From: Saccharopolyspora rosea
GTDB taxonomy: Bacteria; Actinomycetota; Actinomycetes; Mycobacteriales; Pseudonocardiaceae
Assembly: GCF_025643595.1 (NCBI RefSeq)
Contig: NZ_CP102826.1
Span: 4,216,001 to 4,280,000 of the forward strand
Direction: 5' to 3'
Length of the DNA: 64,000 nucleotides
The position numbers and the translations under genes are program-made. A model generated the notes under the pieces. It was not told the origin of the DNA and did no database searches. It saw nothing but the letters and a program-made list of their open reading frames with translations. Shown one piece after another: positions 62,984 to 64,000 of the stretch; positions within the stretch are counted from its first letter, which is position 1, and each line of letters opens with the position of its first letter.

Positions 62984-64000
62984 ATGTCCGCCGACACCGC
63001 CGAGGTGGCCTTCGTGGGCGGCCCGGTGGCCACGATGGACGCCGCCCGGTCGTTCAGCGACGCGGTCGCGGTGCGGGGCGGGCGGATCACCGCGGTCGGG
63101 CGGTCCGCGGTGCGCGAGCGCGTCGGCCCGGCCACCGACGTGGTCGAGCTGCGGGGCCGGTTGCTGCTGCCCGGCTTCCACGACGCCCACGCGCACCCCG
63201 TCTACGGCGGTCTGGAGCGGTTGCGCTGCGACCTGACCGGTGCCGAGGACGCGCGCGAGTGCCTGCGGCTGATCGCCGAGCACGTGCGCGCGCGGCCGGG
63301 GCCCGGCTGGGTGCTGGGCGGCGGCTGGGACATGGGCTGGTTCCCGGGCGGGACGCCGAGCCGGTGGGACCTCGACCGGATCACCGGTGACCGGCCCGCC
63401 TACCTGCTCAACCGCGACCACCACGGGGCGTGGGTCAACAGCGCGGCGCTGCGGCTGGCGGGCATCGACCGGGACACCCCCGACCCGGCCGACGGCCGGA
63501 TCGAACGCGACGCCGACGGGCACCCGTCCGGCGTGCTGCACGAGGGCGCGACCCGGCTGCTCACCCCCGCGCTGGCGCCCACCAGCCCCCAGGAGTACCT
63601 GGCCGGACTCCTCGAAGGGCAGCGCCACCTGCGGGAACGCGGCGTGACGATGTGGCACGACGCGATCGTCGGTCCGTACCTGGGCTACGACGACACGCTG
63701 GAGACCTACCTTGCGGCCGACTCGCGGGGACTGCTCACCGGCAAGGTGCGCGGCGCGCTGTGGTGGGACCGCGACCGCGGCACCGGGCAGCTCGACGGGC
63801 TCCGGCAGCGGCGGCGGGCGCGCGGTCGGCACTTCCGCGCCGACGCGGTCAAGATCATGCAGGACGGGGTGTGCGAGAACTGCACCGCCGCGATGTTGCT
63901 GCCATACCTGGGAAGTCGCGGCAGCGGACTGTCCTTCGTGGACTCCGCGGAGCTGGCCGCCGCGGTCCGGGAGCTGGACGCCGAGGGATTCCAGTTGCAC
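62984..64000 (+). CDS. YtcJ-type amidohydrolase (3' partial)
   Basis: The frame is open from ATG 62984 to the window end (339 residues seen). It starts with the amidohydrolase beta-sandwich (VAFVGGPVATMDAARSFSDAVAVRGGRITAVG) and has the metal-binding FHDAHAHP (HxH) motif, the WVLGGGWDMGWF segment of YtcJ-like enzymes, and VKIMQDGVCENCTAAML. Such enzymes hydrolyse amides or ring amides with bound metal; the substrate is unknown. It begins eleven bases after the preceding stop, so the two genes are probably co-transcribed. Confidence 0.85.
   Translation, partial: MSADTAEVAFVGGPVATMDAARSFSDAVAVRGGRITAVGRSAVRERVGPATDVVELRGRLLLPGFHDAHAHPVYGGLERLRCDLTGAEDARECLRLIAEHVRARPGPGWVLGGGWDMGWFPGGTPSRWDLDRITGDRPAYLLNRDHHGAWVNSAALRLAGIDRDTPDPADGRIERDADGHPSGVLHEGATRLLTPALAPTSPQEYLAGLLEGQRHLRERGVTMWHDAIVGPYLGYDDTLETYLAADSRGLLTGKVRGALWWDRDRGTGQLDGLRQRRRARGRHFRADAVKIMQDGVCENCTAAMLLPYLGSRGSGLSFVDSAELAAAVRELDAEGFQLH

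Overview
This 64 kb window is high-GC (low 70s percent by eye), densely coding actinobacterial chromosome. Gene content and order (gcvP-MerR-DUF151-garA-gcvH, ergothioneine genes, PucR and MatB loci, abundant GTG starts, several apparently leaderless promoters) fit a Pseudonocardiaceae-like actinomycete (Saccharopolyspora/Amycolatopsis relatives). The assignment is inferred from protein families, not from any marker RNA. I saw no rRNA, tRNA, CRISPR array, insertion sequence, prophage or integrase.

Layout. 1-5.2 kb: end of a D-2-hydroxyacid (phosphoglycerate-type) dehydrogenase coupled to a DUF1015 gene, a candidate 46-residue acidic peptide gene with its own terminator, a GT39-type membrane glycosyltransferase and a PrsW-type membrane protease with a Pro/Gly-rich tail. 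5.3-11.4 kb: amidase, malonate/methylmalonate-semialdehyde dehydrogenase and class III aminotransferase facing a divergent PucR regulator. 11.6-12.4 kb: small proteins. 12.5-16.8 kb: ergothioneine operon egtABCD, divergent from an AcnR-like TetR regulator. 17.7-23 kb: FUSC-type transporter, then a secreted tripeptidyl-aminopeptidase convergent with a POT peptide importer. 23.3-26.7 kb: two CNNM/CBS membrane proteins and a predicted 3-methyladenine glycosylase-like protein. 26.7-29.3 kb: CbiMNQO-type cobalt/nickel ECF transporter. 29.5-37 kb: Cys-free HesB-like protein, gcvP under a tandem glycine riboswitch, MerR regulator, DUF151 nuclease, GarA, GcvH and a CDP-alcohol phosphatidyltransferase. 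This order matches the M. tuberculosis Rv1822-Rv1832 neighbourhood, but the FtsR (Rv1828) and DUF881/small-basic-protein genes are not present at it.

37.2-47.8 kb: propionyl/acetyl-CoA synthetase; iron-box-controlled 2,3-dihydroxybenzoate genes (dhbA, C, E, B and a stand-alone aryl carrier protein) without an NRPS; MatB malonyl-CoA synthetase with a fused carboxyltransferase and a divergent GntR regulator. 47.9-53.6 kb: VTT-type membrane protein, large-subunit catalase, cationic amino acid permease and DHA2 exporter. 53.9-57.2 kb: an XRE-TetR fusion regulator upstream of a carnitine-to-betaine operon (dehydrocarnitine cleavage enzyme, carnitine dehydrogenase, betainyl-CoA thioesterase). 57.2-64 kb: small acidic protein, glycolate/lactate-type FAD oxidase, degenerate SDR, cold-shock protein with a structured leader, Glu/Leu/Val dehydrogenase, a two-domain protein of unknown role and the start of a YtcJ-type amidohydrolase.

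The most unusual signals are regulatory. They include a recurrent 11-bp palindrome (TCCAC-W-GTGGA) scattered through genes and spacers, several long perfect palindromes in promoters (26 bp at 61.75 kb, 20 bp at 44.03 kb), a terminator-like hairpin inside the cspA leader, and the double-HTH regulator with an array of ATTGCGA half-sites over its own leaderless promoter. Most functions are catabolic or homeostatic; no complete secondary-metabolite assembly line lies within the window.
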